From: Candidatus Desulfobacillus denitrificans
Lineage (GTDB): Bacteria > Pseudomonadota > Gammaproteobacteria > Burkholderiales > Rhodocyclaceae
Assembly: GCA_017347485.1 (NCBI GenBank)
Contig: AP021857.1
Coordinates: 1,155,390 to 1,219,389, forward strand
DNA: 64,000 nt
Reading direction: 5' to 3'
The translations under genes were made by a program, and so were the position numbers. The notes beneath the pieces were generated by a model. That model did not search any database. It was not told the DNA's origin and saw only the letters and a list, made by a program, of their open reading frames with translations. Numbering within the stretch: position 1 is the stretch's first letter; each line of letters starts with the position of its first letter. Shown here in pieces: positions 1 to 7,888 of the stretch.

Positions 1-402
1 GCCCTGAAGCCCGGCGAGAAAACCGAGTTTCCGCGCGGCCACCTGCGCGCGGCCGAGGAGAAGGCCCTGCGGGGCGCGCCCGAAGGCAAGGGCGAGCAGC
101 GCCGGCAGGGCTGGCAGGACGACGGCGCCCAGCGCTACCCCGGCGTGGCGGGCCAGTACCTGCAGCACGTCTACGGCGAGAAGGAGTTCGGCGGCACGCA
201 GATGCTCATGCTCTCCGGCGTCTCTTTCCAGAAGCTCGGTTACCCGGACCTGCCGCCGCGCTCCGATGCGGCGACATCCGAGACCCTGCAGCACACGCTC
301 TACGGCGGCCTCATCGCGCCGATCGCCGTGCTGGGGGCACTGACTTTCATCGCCAGGCGCAACGTCAAGCACGAGGACGAAGAGGGAGGTCAGCATGGCT
401 AA
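1..402 (+). CDS. hybA: HybA-type hydrogenase iron-sulfur subunit, C-terminal part
   Basis: The frame is open from base 1 to a TAA at 400-402, so only the C-terminal 133 residues are present. Near the end lies one hydrophobic helix (about the stretch LYGGLIAPIAVLGALTF) followed by a basic and acidic tail. This is the C-terminal membrane anchor seen in HybA, the ferredoxin-like subunit that carries electrons from the uptake hydrogenase to the membrane quinone module. No cysteine cluster motif is left in the visible part; those lie upstream. The gene overlaps hybB by 8 bases, as expected for an operon. Identification rests on the anchor helix and on its position directly before hybB and hybC. 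Confidence 0.8.
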   Translation, partial: ALKPGEKTEFPRGHLRAAEEKALRGAPEGKGEQRRQGWQDDGAQRYPGVAGQYLQHVYGEKEFGGTQMLMLSGVSFQKLGYPDLPPRSDAATSETLQHTLYGGLIAPIAVLGALTFIARRNVKHEDEEGGQHG

Positions 403-1552
403 TCACACCCACGCGCCGGCGCCGCTCGGCGGCAGCCTGTTCACGCCGTTCACGCTGCTGCTCGGCACGCTCTCGGCGATCGCCGGCGTCATCCTGCTCT
501 ACCGCCTGTTCTACGGCCTCGGTGCGGTGACCAACCTCAACGACGGCTACCCCTGGGGCATCTGGATCGCCTACGACGTCGTCGTCGGCTCGGCCTTCGC
601 CTGCGGCGGCTACGCCATGGCGCTGCTGGTCTACATCTTCAACAAGGGGCAGTACCACCCGCTGGTGCGGCCGGCCCTGCTGGCGAGCCTGTTCGGCTAC
701 ACGCTGGCCGGGGCGTCGGTGATCTTCGACCTCGGCCGCTGGTGGAACTTCTGGCACATCTTCTGGCCCGGCTACGCCCAAGTGAACTCGGTGATGTTCG
801 AGGTGGCGGTCTGCATCTCGGCCTACATCGTCGTGATGTGGATCGAGTTCGCGCCGGCCTTCCTCGAGAAGTGGGGCCTGAAGGACGTCAGGCAGAAGCT
901 GAACAAGCTGCTGTTCTTCTTCATCGCGCTGGGCGTGCTGCTGCCCTCGATGCACCAGTCCTCGCTGGGCTCGCTGCTGGTGATCTTCGGCGAGCAGATC
1001 CACCCGCTCTGGCAGTCCGGCATGCTGCTGCCGCTGATCTACCTGATGACGGCCATCCTGCTCGGCTTCGCCGTGGTGATCTTCGAGGCGACGCTGTCCT
1101 CGACCGGCTTCAGGCGCCAGCTGGAGACGCCGGTGCTGGCGCCGCTGGCGAAGCTCATGTACGGCCTGCTCGCCGCCTATGTCGTCGTGCGCGTGCTCGA
1201 CCTCCTGCTGCGCGGCGCGCTCGGCAGCGCCTTCGCCGCCACCTGGCAGGCCTTCTGGTTCTGGGTCGAGATGGCCTGCTTCGTCGTGCCGCTGGCGACG
1301 CTCGCCACCGACCGCGCGCGCCGCAGCGCCGGCCGGCTCTTCGCCGGCGCCGTGCTGCTGATGCTGGGCGGCTTCCTGCTGCGCATCAACGGCTTCCTGG
1401 TCGGCTACATGACGGGCGAGGGCTGGCACTACTTCCCTTCGCTCGCCGAACTCATGGTCACCGTCGGCCTGATCGCCTTCGAGATCCTGGCCTACATCTA
1501 CATCGTCAGAAACTACCCCGTGCTGCCCGCCGCGCAGCCGGCCACGCGCTAA
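395..1552 (+). CDS. hybB: HybB, integral membrane subunit of uptake [NiFe]-hydrogenase
   Basis: A 385-residue NrfD/HybB-family protein with about ten hydrophobic segments spread over its length. In Hyd-2-type hydrogenases this subunit sits in the cytoplasmic membrane, takes electrons from HybA and reduces quinone, without haem. The conserved family feel is clear in the loop NLNDGYPWGIWIAYDVVVG near residue 50 and in the repeated aromatic-rich helices. The ATG at 395 lies inside the end of hybA (overlap of 8 bases) behind a GGAGG at 384-388. hybC follows after 14 bases with its own AGGAGAGG site, so hybA-hybB-hybC are translated from one message. Confidence 0.92.
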   Translation: MANHTHAPAPLGGSLFTPFTLLLGTLSAIAGVILLYRLFYGLGAVTNLNDGYPWGIWIAYDVVVGSAFACGGYAMALLVYIFNKGQYHPLVRPALLASLFGYTLAGASVIFDLGRWWNFWHIFWPGYAQVNSVMFEVAVCISAYIVVMWIEFAPAFLEKWGLKDVRQKLNKLLFFFIALGVLLPSMHQSSLGSLLVIFGEQIHPLWQSGMLLPLIYLMTAILLGFAVVIFEATLSSTGFRRQLETPVLAPLAKLMYGLLAAYVVVRVLDLLLRGALGSAFAATWQAFWFWVEMACFVVPLATLATDRARRSAGRLFAGAVLLMLGGFLLRINGFLVGYMTGEGWHYFPSLAELMVTVGLIAFEILAYIYIVRNYPVLPAAQPATR

Positions 1553-1566
1553 AGGAGAGGTAAAAA

Positions 1567-3267
1567 ATGGGACAACGCATAACCATCGATCCGATCACCC
1601 GCATCGAAGGCCACCTGCGCATCGACTGCGAAGTGGATGGCGGCAAGGTCAGGAAGGCCTGGTCCTCGGGCCAGATGTGGCGCGGCGTCGAGCTGATCCT
1701 GCTCGGGCGCGACCCGCGCGACGCCTGGGCCATCACCCAGCGCATCTGCGGCGTGTGCACCACGGTGCATGCCATCACCTCGGTGCGCGCGGTGGAGAAC
1801 GCCCTGCAGCTGGAGGTGCCGCTCAACGCCCAGTACATCCGCAACCTGATCATCCTGGCGCACGCGGTGCACGACCACATCGTGCATTTCTACCACCTCT
1901 CCGCGCTCGACTGGGTCGACGTCACCTCGGCGCTGAAGGCCGACCCGGACGCCACCGCGAAACTCGCCGAGAGCCTGTCATCGTGGAAGCTCAACGGCAA
2001 GCACGAGATGCGCGCCGTCAAGGAGCGCCTGAAGGGCTTCGTCGACGGCGGCCAGCTCGGCATCTTCACCAACGGCTACTGGGGCCACCCGGCGATGAAG
2101 CTGCCGCCTGAAGTGAACCTGCTCGCCGTGGCGCACTATCTGCAGGCCCTCGACGTGCAGCGCAAGGCCAACAAGATCGTTTCCATCCTGGGCAGCAAGA
2201 CGCCGCACATCCAGAACGTGGCCGTCGGCGGCGTCTCCAATGCCATCTCCACCGACAGCTACTCGACGCTCGGCGTCGAGCGCCTGCTCGCCATCAAGGG
2301 CTGGATCGACGAGCTGGCCGACTTCGTCAAGAACGTCTATCTCGTCGACGTCGCCGCGGTGGGCGCCTTCTACGCCGACTGGACCAAGTACGGCGCCGGC
2401 GTCACCAACTACCTCGCCGCGCCGGACATCCCGCTCGACACCAAGGGCACCCAGTTCGCCCTGCCCGGCGGCTACATCGCCAACAGGGACCTCGGCTCGT
2501 TCAAGGCCATCAAGACCTTCAACGACGAGTACTGGGTGAAGGGCGTCGAGGAGAGCAGCAAGCACGCCTGGTTCGAAGGCTCCAAGGCGCTGCATCCCTA
2601 CAAGGGCGAAACCAAGCCGCAGTACACCGACTTCAAGGACGACGGCAAGTATTCGTGGATCAAGTCGCCGACCTTCTACGGCAAGCCGGCGCAGGTGGGA
2701 CCGCTGTCGCGCGTGCTGTGCATGCTGGCCGCCGGCCACGAGCCGACCAAGAAGTACGCCACGGCGACGCTCGACACGGTGTCGGCGCTGGCCAAGGCCA
2801 AGGTGGGGCTGGACGCCATGCACTCCACCATCGGCCGCCATGCCGCCCGTGCCATCGACACCGCGGTGCAGGTGGACCTGCTCGCCGAGCAGTGGCAACT
2901 GCTGGTGAACAACATCGCCAAGGGCGATGTCGCCACCTTCAACAAGCCGAACTTTCCGAAGGGCGAGATCATGGGCCAGGGCTTCCACGAGGCGCCGCGC
3001 GGCGTGCTCTCCCACTGGGTGCTCATCGACGACGGCAAGATCAAGAACTACCAGTGCGTGGTGCCCTCGACCTGGAACGCCTGCCCGAGGAACGAGAAGG
3101 ACGAGCCGGGACCCTACGAGGCGTCGATCGCCGACAACCCGATCGCCGATCCCGAGCGTCCGCTCGAGGTGCTGCGCACGGTGCACTCCTTCGACCCGTG
3201 CATCGCCTGCGCCATCCATGTCACCGACACCGAGAACGGCAGCGCGATTTCGGTCAAGGCGAAGTGA
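1567..3267 (+). CDS. hybC: [NiFe]-hydrogenase large subunit, group 1c (HybC type)
   Basis: A 566-residue catalytic subunit that oxidises H2 at the Ni-Fe(CN)2CO centre. Both metal-binding pairs are present: RICGVC with Cys61 and Cys64 followed by His68, and DPCIAC with Cys545 and Cys548. After His551 comes a 15-residue C-terminal extension, which the HybD protease removes after nickel insertion; the gene therefore encodes the immature precursor. The N-terminal TRIEGH motif (Glu14) is also intact. The start at 1567 has an AGGAGAGG site 7 bases upstream. The small subunit (hybO) is not in the window and must lie upstream of hybA. Hairpins follow the stop codon, so the structural operon may end here. 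Confidence 0.96.
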   Translation: MGQRITIDPITRIEGHLRIDCEVDGGKVRKAWSSGQMWRGVELILLGRDPRDAWAITQRICGVCTTVHAITSVRAVENALQLEVPLNAQYIRNLIILAHAVHDHIVHFYHLSALDWVDVTSALKADPDATAKLAESLSSWKLNGKHEMRAVKERLKGFVDGGQLGIFTNGYWGHPAMKLPPEVNLLAVAHYLQALDVQRKANKIVSILGSKTPHIQNVAVGGVSNAISTDSYSTLGVERLLAIKGWIDELADFVKNVYLVDVAAVGAFYADWTKYGAGVTNYLAAPDIPLDTKGTQFALPGGYIANRDLGSFKAIKTFNDEYWVKGVEESSKHAWFEGSKALHPYKGETKPQYTDFKDDGKYSWIKSPTFYGKPAQVGPLSRVLCMLAAGHEPTKKYATATLDTVSALAKAKVGLDAMHSTIGRHAARAIDTAVQVDLLAEQWQLLVNNIAKGDVATFNKPNFPKGEIMGQGFHEAPRGVLSHWVLIDDGKIKNYQCVVPSTWNACPRNEKDEPGPYEASIADNPIADPERPLEVLRTVHSFDPCIACAIHVTDTENGSAISVKAK

Positions 3268-3279
3268 GCAAAGCCAAGT

Positions 3280-3300
3280 AAGCCCGCGCCGTCCGGGCTT
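3280..3300 (+). repeat. Small hairpin after hybC
   Basis: A 7-bp perfect stem (AAGCCCG and CGGGCTT around CGCCGTC) starts 13 bases after the hybC stop. No T-run follows, so it is not a terminator by itself. It may protect the 3' end of the hyb structural message or act together with the stronger hairpin at 3311-3340. Confidence 0.45.
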
Positions 3301-3310
3301 GCTACACTTG

Positions 3311-3340
3311 GGGGGCGGGCGCAAGCTCGCCCCCATTTTT
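3311..3340 (+). terminator. Rho-independent-type terminator between hybC and hybD
   Basis: A 10-bp stem with one G:T position (GGGGGCGGGC at 3311-3320 and GCTCGCCCCC at 3325-3334, loop GCAA) is followed by ATTTTT. This is the textbook layout of an intrinsic terminator. It lies after the hyb structural genes and 11 bases before the TTG start of hybD. It would attenuate or end transcription, giving less protease message than hydrogenase message. No convincing promoter for hybD is visible after it. Confidence 0.75.
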
Positions 3341-3351
3341 CCGGAGCACAC

Positions 3352-3849
3352 TTGAAAGTCATCATCCTCGGCATCGGCAACACCATCCTCTCGGACGAGG
3401 GCGTCGGCGTGCATGCTGCCGAGGCGTTGCGCGCCGCCTACACGCTGCCGGAGGGGGTGGAAGTGATCGACGGCGGCACCGCCGGCATGGAGCTGCTCGA
3501 CCCGCTCTCCGGCGTCGACCTGCTGCTGGTGCTCGATGCCGTCAAGGCGAAGCGTGCGCCGGGCACGGTGATCCTCCTCGTCGGCAAGGAAGTGCCGGTG
3601 TTCTTCAGGTCCAAGCTCTCGCCGCACCAGGTCAGCATCTGCGACGTGCTGGCGAGCCTGGAATTCGCCGGCGATCCGCCGAAGGACCTGGTGCTGATCG
3701 GCTGCGAGCCGGAGAGTCTCGAGCTCGGCACCGAGCTGACGCCGGCCGTGGCGGAGAAGGTGCCGGAGATGGTCGCCATGGCCGTCGCGCAGCTCGCCGC
3801 GCGCGGCATCCGTCTCTCGCCGCGCAAGGCGGCGGTCGAGGCGCAGTGA
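3352..3849 (+). CDS. hybD: HybD-type hydrogenase maturation protease
   Basis: A 165-residue endopeptidase that cleaves the C-terminal extension of the HybC precursor once nickel is in place. The family signature GIGNTILSDEGVG is at residues 7-19. The nickel-sensing residues known from HybD are all present: Glu16, Asp62 and a His at 92. Translation most likely begins at TTG 3352, since it is the only start that keeps the N-terminal beta strand MKVIILGIGN; an upstream GGAG at 3342-3345 supports it. The gene is followed after one base by hypC, so protease and chaperone are co-translated. Confidence 0.93.
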   Translation: MKVIILGIGNTILSDEGVGVHAAEALRAAYTLPEGVEVIDGGTAGMELLDPLSGVDLLLVLDAVKAKRAPGTVILLVGKEVPVFFRSKLSPHQVSICDVLASLEFAGDPPKDLVLIGCEPESLELGTELTPAVAEKVPEMVAMAVAQLAARGIRLSPRKAAVEAQ

Positions 3850-3850
3850 C

Positions 3851-4096
3851 ATGTGCTTGGCGATTCCCTCGCGCGTCCTCGAGATCGACGGCCTGGTCGC
3901 CGTGGTCGACTCGGCCGGCGAGCAGCGCAAGGTGAGCCTCATGCTCATGCACGAGGACGTCGCCGTCGGCGACTACGTGCTCATCCAGCAGGGGAGTTTC
4001 GCCTACGAACGCGTCGACGCCGAGCGCGCCCGCGAGACCCTGGCGCTGATGCAGGAAATCTTCGCCCAGGGCGGCAGCGATGTCCGCCTCTGGTAG
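3851..4096 (+). CDS. hypC: HypC-family hydrogenase maturation chaperone, copy 1
   Basis: An 81-residue protein beginning with the diagnostic Met-Cys-Leu-Ala-Ile-Pro. Cys2 is the residue through which HypC proteins carry the Fe(CN)2CO unit with HypD and contact the large-subunit precursor. Its place between hybD and hybE suggests that it serves HybC specifically (the role of HybG in E. coli), while the second hypC at 17943 belongs with hypD and hypE. It starts one base after hybD and overlaps hybE by 17 bases. Confidence 0.92.
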   Translation: MCLAIPSRVLEIDGLVAVVDSAGEQRKVSLMLMHEDVAVGDYVLIQQGSFAYERVDAERARETLALMQEIFAQGGSDVRLW

Positions 4097-4646
4097 CGCC
4101 GCAGCGCTCCGCGCTCACGCCGAGGATCCCTCGCGTCTGCTCGAAGCCGCCTTCCGCCGCATCCAGGCGGAGACGATGGACGACGTGCCCATCCTCAACC
4201 CGGCGCTGTCCGTCGAAGCCGTCGGCTTCGCCCGCTGGCAGGGCCACTGGCTCGGCATCCTCGTCACGCCCTGGTTCATGAACCTGGTGCTGGTGCCGGG
4301 CGGAACCGGCTCCTGGTTGAGCGCCGCGCCGGGCCAGCGCCTGTTCCGCAAGTTTCCCTCCGGCGACTTCGCCTTCCTCGGCAGCGAGGAGCCCGAGGTC
4401 GGCGAATTCCAGTCCTGCTCGCTGTTCTCCCCGATGGGCCGGTTCGCCGACCAGGTCGCTGCGCGCGAGGTCGCCCTCGCCGTGCTGGAGGCCCTGCAGC
4501 GCGAAACCGCAGCGGCTGCGCCGCAAGCGCCAAAGAAGGCCACCTTCGACGACCCGAAGCAGGCCGCCCTCGAGCGGCCGATGAGCAAGCGGGAGTTTCT
4601 GGGGGGCGTGTTCAGGCGCTCATCGGGCGCCGTTCGGCCTGAGTAG
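4080..4646 (+). CDS. hybE: HybE-family hydrogenase assembly chaperone
   Basis: A 188-residue protein of the HybE/HoxT/HupJ type, which assists assembly of the small-subunit precursor of uptake hydrogenases before Tat export. Typical features are the central MNLVLVPGG and KFPSGDF segments and the region FQSCSLFSPM with the conserved downstream helix. The C-terminus carries SKREFLGGVFRR, a basic tail that resembles a twin-arginine-like stretch but sits at the wrong end for export. The ATG at 4080 lies inside the end of hypC, so the two are translationally coupled. It is the last gene of the hyb operon; the next gene runs the other way. Confidence 0.88.
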   Translation: MSASGSAAALRAHAEDPSRLLEAAFRRIQAETMDDVPILNPALSVEAVGFARWQGHWLGILVTPWFMNLVLVPGGTGSWLSAAPGQRLFRKFPSGDFAFLGSEEPEVGEFQSCSLFSPMGRFADQVAAREVALAVLEALQRETAAAAPQAPKKATFDDPKQAALERPMSKREFLGGVFRRSSGAVRPE

Positions 4647-4676
4647 CGGGCGCAGCCCGCGTATCGAAGGCCGGTT

Positions 4677-5300
4677 TCAAACCGCCAGCGCCTCGCCCCA
4701 GTAGTGATAGGAGACGATCCGCGGGCCGGGGATGTACATCTGCTGTACCTGCGGGTCGAAGCCGGCCTCCTTCAGGATCGCCGGGATGTCGCGATCGAGG
4801 CGGCAGCCGCCGGAGAACTTCATCCACACCGGCTGCAGGCGCGACTGCCATTTGCGCACGCTCTCGTCCGGCGCGCGGCCGTGCTCGGAGAACAGCAGCC
4901 GGCCGCCCGGTGCCAGCACGCGCCGCACCTCGCGCAATGCCGCCACCGGGTCGGGGATGGTGCACAGGGTGTAGGTGCTGACCACCGTGTCGAAGGCGCG
5001 ATCGGCCAGCGGCAGGCGCTCGGCGCCGATGCCGACGATCTCCACCGGCAGCCCTGCCGCGCGGCTGCGCTTGAGCGCCAGTCGGTGCATGCGCAGCGAG
5101 GGCTCCACGCCGACGATAGCGTGCACGCGGCCCGCATCGTAGAAGGGCAGGTTGAGCCCGGTGCCGATGCCGATCTCCAGGACCCGTCCCCGTGCCTGGG
5201 GAATCACTTTGCCTCGTTGCCTGCCGACCGGTTTGGTGCCGCAGGCGAGCTCGATCAGATAGGGCAGTACATGGCGTTCGTACCAGCCGCCGCTCGACAT
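4677..5300 (-). CDS. Class I SAM-dependent methyltransferase
   Basis: A 207-residue protein starting MSSGGWYERHVLPY. Motif I for S-adenosylmethionine binding is VLEIGIGTGLN at about residues 45-55, and the post-motif acidic residue is in VGVEPS. The segment LCTIPDPVAALREVRRVLAPGGRLLF is the usual motif II-III of UbiE/Coq5-like and phospholipid-type methyltransferases. The frame is open further upstream, but the residues there are low in similarity and the ATG at 5300 fits the family N-terminus. The substrate cannot be named from sequence. It runs convergent to hybE with 30 bases between stops, so it ends the hyb operon region. Confidence 0.8.
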   Translation of the reverse strand: MSSGGWYERHVLPYLIELACGTKPVGRQRGKVIPQARGRVLEIGIGTGLNLPFYDAGRVHAIVGVEPSLRMHRLALKRSRAAGLPVEIVGIGAERLPLADRAFDTVVSTYTLCTIPDPVAALREVRRVLAPGGRLLFSEHGRAPDESVRKWQSRLQPVWMKFSGGCRLDRDIPAILKEAGFDPQVQQMYIPGPRIVSYHYWGEALAV

Positions 5301-5407
5301 GGCAATTCCTGGATTTGGAAAGCCGGCAGTATAGCCTTCGCGCCGCGTCCTGCGCCGGGCGGAGGCGTCGGGGGTGCCGTTGCGCAGGAGGCGTGTGGCG
5401 CGGCACC

Positions 5408-5929
5408 TCAGGCCGCGCGACCGCCGGGCGGATCGTCCATCGGTACATAACGGTCCAGCCAGGTCCAATGCAGGCCGCTGCCGCCGGTCAGGGCCGACAG
5501 CGCCTCGCCGTAGCCGAGCAGCTTGCGCAGCGGCGCTTCCGCGCGCAGCACGCAAACGCTGGGGCGCTGGTGCTCTTCGAGTATCGCGACATCGCGGGCG
5601 TCGAGATCCTCGCGCACGGCTTTCCGGTGGCGCGGCGCGATGCGCACGCGCAGCAGCATGATCGGCTCGTACGGCCGGTTGCCCAGCGACATGTAGCGCA
5701 CTTGCGGCGGCCGCAGCACCAGGTCGTCGCCGTAGAGATCGCGCAGCAGCACCGCCGGCTTGGCCAGGGCGTCCTCGTTCTGCCCCCGCATCATGAGGCC
5801 CTCATGGGTGGCCTCGTAGGCAAGGAAGTCGGAGGCCTCGAGCATGCGCATGACCTGGCGCGCAAAGCCGATCTGGAAGGTGTTCGAGGACAGCTGGGCG
5901 AGTCGTTCGACGGGGAATTCCGAATGCAT
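5408..5929 (-). CDS. EF-G-derived mini-protein (domain III- and V-like)
   Basis: A 173-residue protein with no GTPase domain. The C-terminal half (from about residue 75) reads like domain V of elongation factor G: a PYEPIMLLRVRI strand, the helix HRKAVREDLDARDVAIL, and the GYGEALSALTGGSG loop that matches the FGYATDLRSLTQGRG region of EF-G. The part before it, ending RPPQVRYM, resembles EF-G domain III and its hinge (VGPPQVAYRE). Domains I, II and IV are missing. ATG 5929 is preferred over the GTG one codon earlier. It heads toward the methyltransferase and follows two Rnk-like genes on the same strand (14-base gap), suggesting a transcription/translation accessory group. Its function is unknown. 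Confidence 0.75.
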   Translation of the reverse strand: MHSEFPVERLAQLSSNTFQIGFARQVMRMLEASDFLAYEATHEGLMMRGQNEDALAKPAVLLRDLYGDDLVLRPPQVRYMSLGNRPYEPIMLLRVRIAPRHRKAVREDLDARDVAILEEHQRPSVCVLRAEAPLRKLLGYGEALSALTGGSGLHWTWLDRYVPMDDPPGGRAA

Positions 5930-5942
5930 CACGCGCCGTCTC

Positions 5943-6353
5943 CTATCCGTGCATCCGGCAGGCTTCCGGCTGATAGATCAGGGCGGCGATGCGCAGCTGC
6001 AGGCAGCCCTTGTCGGTTTCAACCACCACGCGGTCGCCCACGATGCGGCCGAGCACGGCACAGCCGATCGCCGACAGAACGGACAGCTTACCGGTGGCGG
6101 GATCGGCTTCCTCCGGAAACACCAGCGCGATCTCCTTCAGTTCGCCCGAATAGAGATCCTCGACGACGATGCGCGAGTCGATGGTCACCACGTTGCCCGG
6201 CGTTCCGTTGGTCTCAAGCAACATGGCCGACCTCATCAGTCCATCCAGGATGCGCAACTGCCTCTGGATGCCGCGCGATTGCGCAGCCAGTGCCTCGGCC
6301 ATATGCGTGAGGCGATCGGCGTCCTGCCGGGTCAGCCGAATCGTGCCGTGCAT
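5943..6353 (-). CDS. Rnk/GreA-C-terminal-domain protein 1
   Basis: A 136-residue protein with a short helical N-terminus (about residues 8-50) and a GreA/GreB C-terminal FKBP-like fold, seen in VVTIDSRIVVEDL, ALVFPEEADPATGKLSVLSAIGCAVLG and the closing strand. This is the layout of Rnk, the nucleoside diphosphate kinase regulator that binds RNA polymerase near the secondary channel in place of Gre factors. The acidic tip residues needed for GreA cleavage are not evident, so RNA cleavage activity is unlikely. It lies 30 bases downstream of a paralogue on the same strand. Confidence 0.8.
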   Translation of the reverse strand: MHGTIRLTRQDADRLTHMAEALAAQSRGIQRQLRILDGLMRSAMLLETNGTPGNVVTIDSRIVVEDLYSGELKEIALVFPEEADPATGKLSVLSAIGCAVLGRIVGDRVVVETDKGCLQLRIAALIYQPEACRMHG

Positions 6354-6383
6354 GTCCAGATTCCTCCTTGCCGTGTGATCTTG

Positions 6384-6746
6384 TCAGCCGGCCGGGGCCA
6401 GCGTGCTTTCGACACGCAGGCGCCGTACATGCCCGTCCGGGAAGGGCCACTCGATGCTCTGGCCGGATTCCAGGCCGAGCAAGGCGGAACCGACCGGCGC
6501 CAGCACCGAGACCTTGCCGTGGGCCAGATCCGCCTCTTCGGGAAAGACCAGTTCCACCTCGCGGCGCTCGCCCGAGCGCTCATCCAGATAAGTCACCCGT
6601 GAATACATTCTGACGACATTGGCCGGCATCCGATCCGTCGGGACGACAGTGGCGCGGCTCAGTTCTTCCGCCAGGGCCTCGTGGCCGGCCAGGAGCGCGA
6701 GCCGGGCATAGTCCGTGTCGGCGATCAGCAGTTCTTCGTTTTTCAT
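6384..6746 (-). CDS. Rnk/GreA-C-terminal-domain protein 2
   Basis: A 120-residue paralogue of the next gene downstream, with the same order of a short N-terminal helix pair and a GreA C-terminal domain (VELVFPEEADLAHGKVSVLA, then GSALLGLESGQ). A TTG two codons upstream is possible, but the ATG at 6746 is the normal choice. The pair probably arose by duplication. Upstream, at 6760-6773, lies a small perfect palindrome (TTTCGT and ACGAAA around AA) that could be an operator or part of the promoter. Confidence 0.8.
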   Translation of the reverse strand: MKNEELLIADTDYARLALLAGHEALAEELSRATVVPTDRMPANVVRMYSRVTYLDERSGERREVELVFPEEADLAHGKVSVLAPVGSALLGLESGQSIEWPFPDGHVRRLRVESTLAPAG

Positions 6747-6871
6747 GGACAAGGCCTCATTTCGTAAACGAAAAGCCCCGCCGCGACGGACGGGGACGTC
6801 AAGGCGATCATAGGCAGGTTCCGGGTTGCGGATAAGAGGCCGTGGCCGAACATGACTGTTGCCTGGTTGGA

Positions 6872-6884
6872 TACAATACGTCCA
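6872..6884 (+). promoter_or_regulatory. -10 element, likely leaderless start of the LysR gene
   Basis: TACAAT at 6872-6877 matches the sigma-70 -10 box in five of six positions and ends six bases before the ATG at 6884. The transcript would start at or next to the A of the ATG. No Shine-Dalgarno sequence is present between the two, which fits leaderless translation. No good -35 hexamer is visible, so the promoter may need an activator. Confidence 0.5.
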
Positions 6885-7789
6885 TGCAGGATTTGAATCT
6901 GATGGCCGTGTATGCCCATGTTGTCGAAGGCGGCAGCTTCTCCGCGGCCGCGCGCCGGCTGGGGATGTCGCGCTCCGCGGTGAGCAAGGCGGTGGCCAAG
7001 CTGGAGAAGGCGCTGGGCGCGCGCCTGCTCAACCGCAGCACACGCCACCTCAGCGTGACGGAAGTGGGGGCAGCCTTCGCCGAGCATTGCAGCCGCATCC
7101 TCGACGAGGCGGTCCAGGCCGAGCAGGTGGCGAGCAGCCTGCATGCCCAGCCGCGCGGCGTGCTGAAGGTGGCCGCCTCGGTGGCCTTCGGCACGCTGCA
7201 TGTTGCGCCGGCCTTGGCGGATTTCCTCGGCCGCTATCCCGAGCTGGACATCGACATGACCATTGCCGATCGCAGGGTCGACCTCGCCGAGGAGGGTTAC
7301 GACGTCGTCGTGCGCGTGGCGCGCGAGCTGCCGCCCAACCTCGTTGCCCGCCGTCTGGCACCGGTGCGCCGCAAGCTATGCGCCACGCCGGAATATTTCG
7401 GGCGGCACGGTGTGCCGCAGGTGCCGCAGGACCTGGCGCGCCACAACTGCCTCGACTACACCCACTCTGGCGAACTGGGCCTGTGGCGCTTCACCGGACC
7501 GGACGGCGACATCGCCGTGCCGGTGGCGGGAAGGTTGCGCATCAACGACGACGAGGCCCTCTCGCAGGCGGTGCTGGGCGGGCTTGGCCTGGCGCTGCTG
7601 CCCACCTTCATCATCGGCAGGGACCTGCAGGCCGGTCGCCTGCGCGCGGCGCTGTCCGAATACATTCCCGTTGAACAGCACGTGTACGCCCTCTACCTGC
7701 CGACCCGCCACCTGCCGGCGAAGGTGCGCGCCTTCATCGACTTCCTGCTGGAACGCTTCGGCCCCGATCCCTATTGGGACCGGGAATAG
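6884..7789 (+). CDS. LysR-family transcriptional regulator
   Basis: A 301-residue LTTR when started at MQDLNLMAVY. The N-terminal winged helix-turn-helix is clear (GSFSAAARRLGMSRSAVSKAVAKLE, about residues 17-42), followed by the linker helix and a periplasmic-binding-like effector domain with the VRV, ATPEYF and ALLPTF segments of the family. A longer frame from GTG 6842 exists but adds an unrelated tail. It is divergent from the Rnk genes and ends 99 bases before hoxF. Whether it controls the hydrogenase or neighbouring genes cannot be told; no LTTR box (T-N11-A) was assigned. Confidence 0.9.
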   Translation: MQDLNLMAVYAHVVEGGSFSAAARRLGMSRSAVSKAVAKLEKALGARLLNRSTRHLSVTEVGAAFAEHCSRILDEAVQAEQVASSLHAQPRGVLKVAASVAFGTLHVAPALADFLGRYPELDIDMTIADRRVDLAEEGYDVVVRVARELPPNLVARRLAPVRRKLCATPEYFGRHGVPQVPQDLARHNCLDYTHSGELGLWRFTGPDGDIAVPVAGRLRINDDEALSQAVLGGLGLALLPTFIIGRDLQAGRLRAALSEYIPVEQHVYALYLPTRHLPAKVRAFIDFLLERFGPDPYWDRE

Positions 7790-7841
7790 GGCCAGCGTGC
7801 GGCCGCCGGAGCGATGTCGCCCTGAGCGCGGCCCCGCCAGC

Positions 7842-7855
7842 TTGACGCAAGTCAA
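7842..7855 (+). promoter_or_regulatory. FNR/Dnr-type box upstream of hoxF
   Basis: TTGACGCAAGTCAA is a perfect inverted repeat (TTGAC and GTCAA around GCAA) and matches the FNR/CRP-family consensus TTGAT-N4-ATCAA in eight of ten positions. Its centre is at 7848.5. A class II promoter centred at -41.5 would have its -10 hexamer at about 7878-7883 (TACCTT at 7877-7882 fits weakly) and start at about 7890, that is at the hoxF ATG (7889). The soluble hydrogenase operon is therefore probably switched on at low oxygen. Confidence 0.7.
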
Positions 7856-7888
7856 GTCCTCGTCGCGCAGGGAAGGTACCTTAGAAAC

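Noticed and set aside
1978..3948. A 656-residue minus-strand reading frame opposite hybC and hybD
   Set aside because: Composition is rich in Arg, His, Gly and Ala with no motif; it is the GC-driven antisense shadow of well-identified plus-strand genes.
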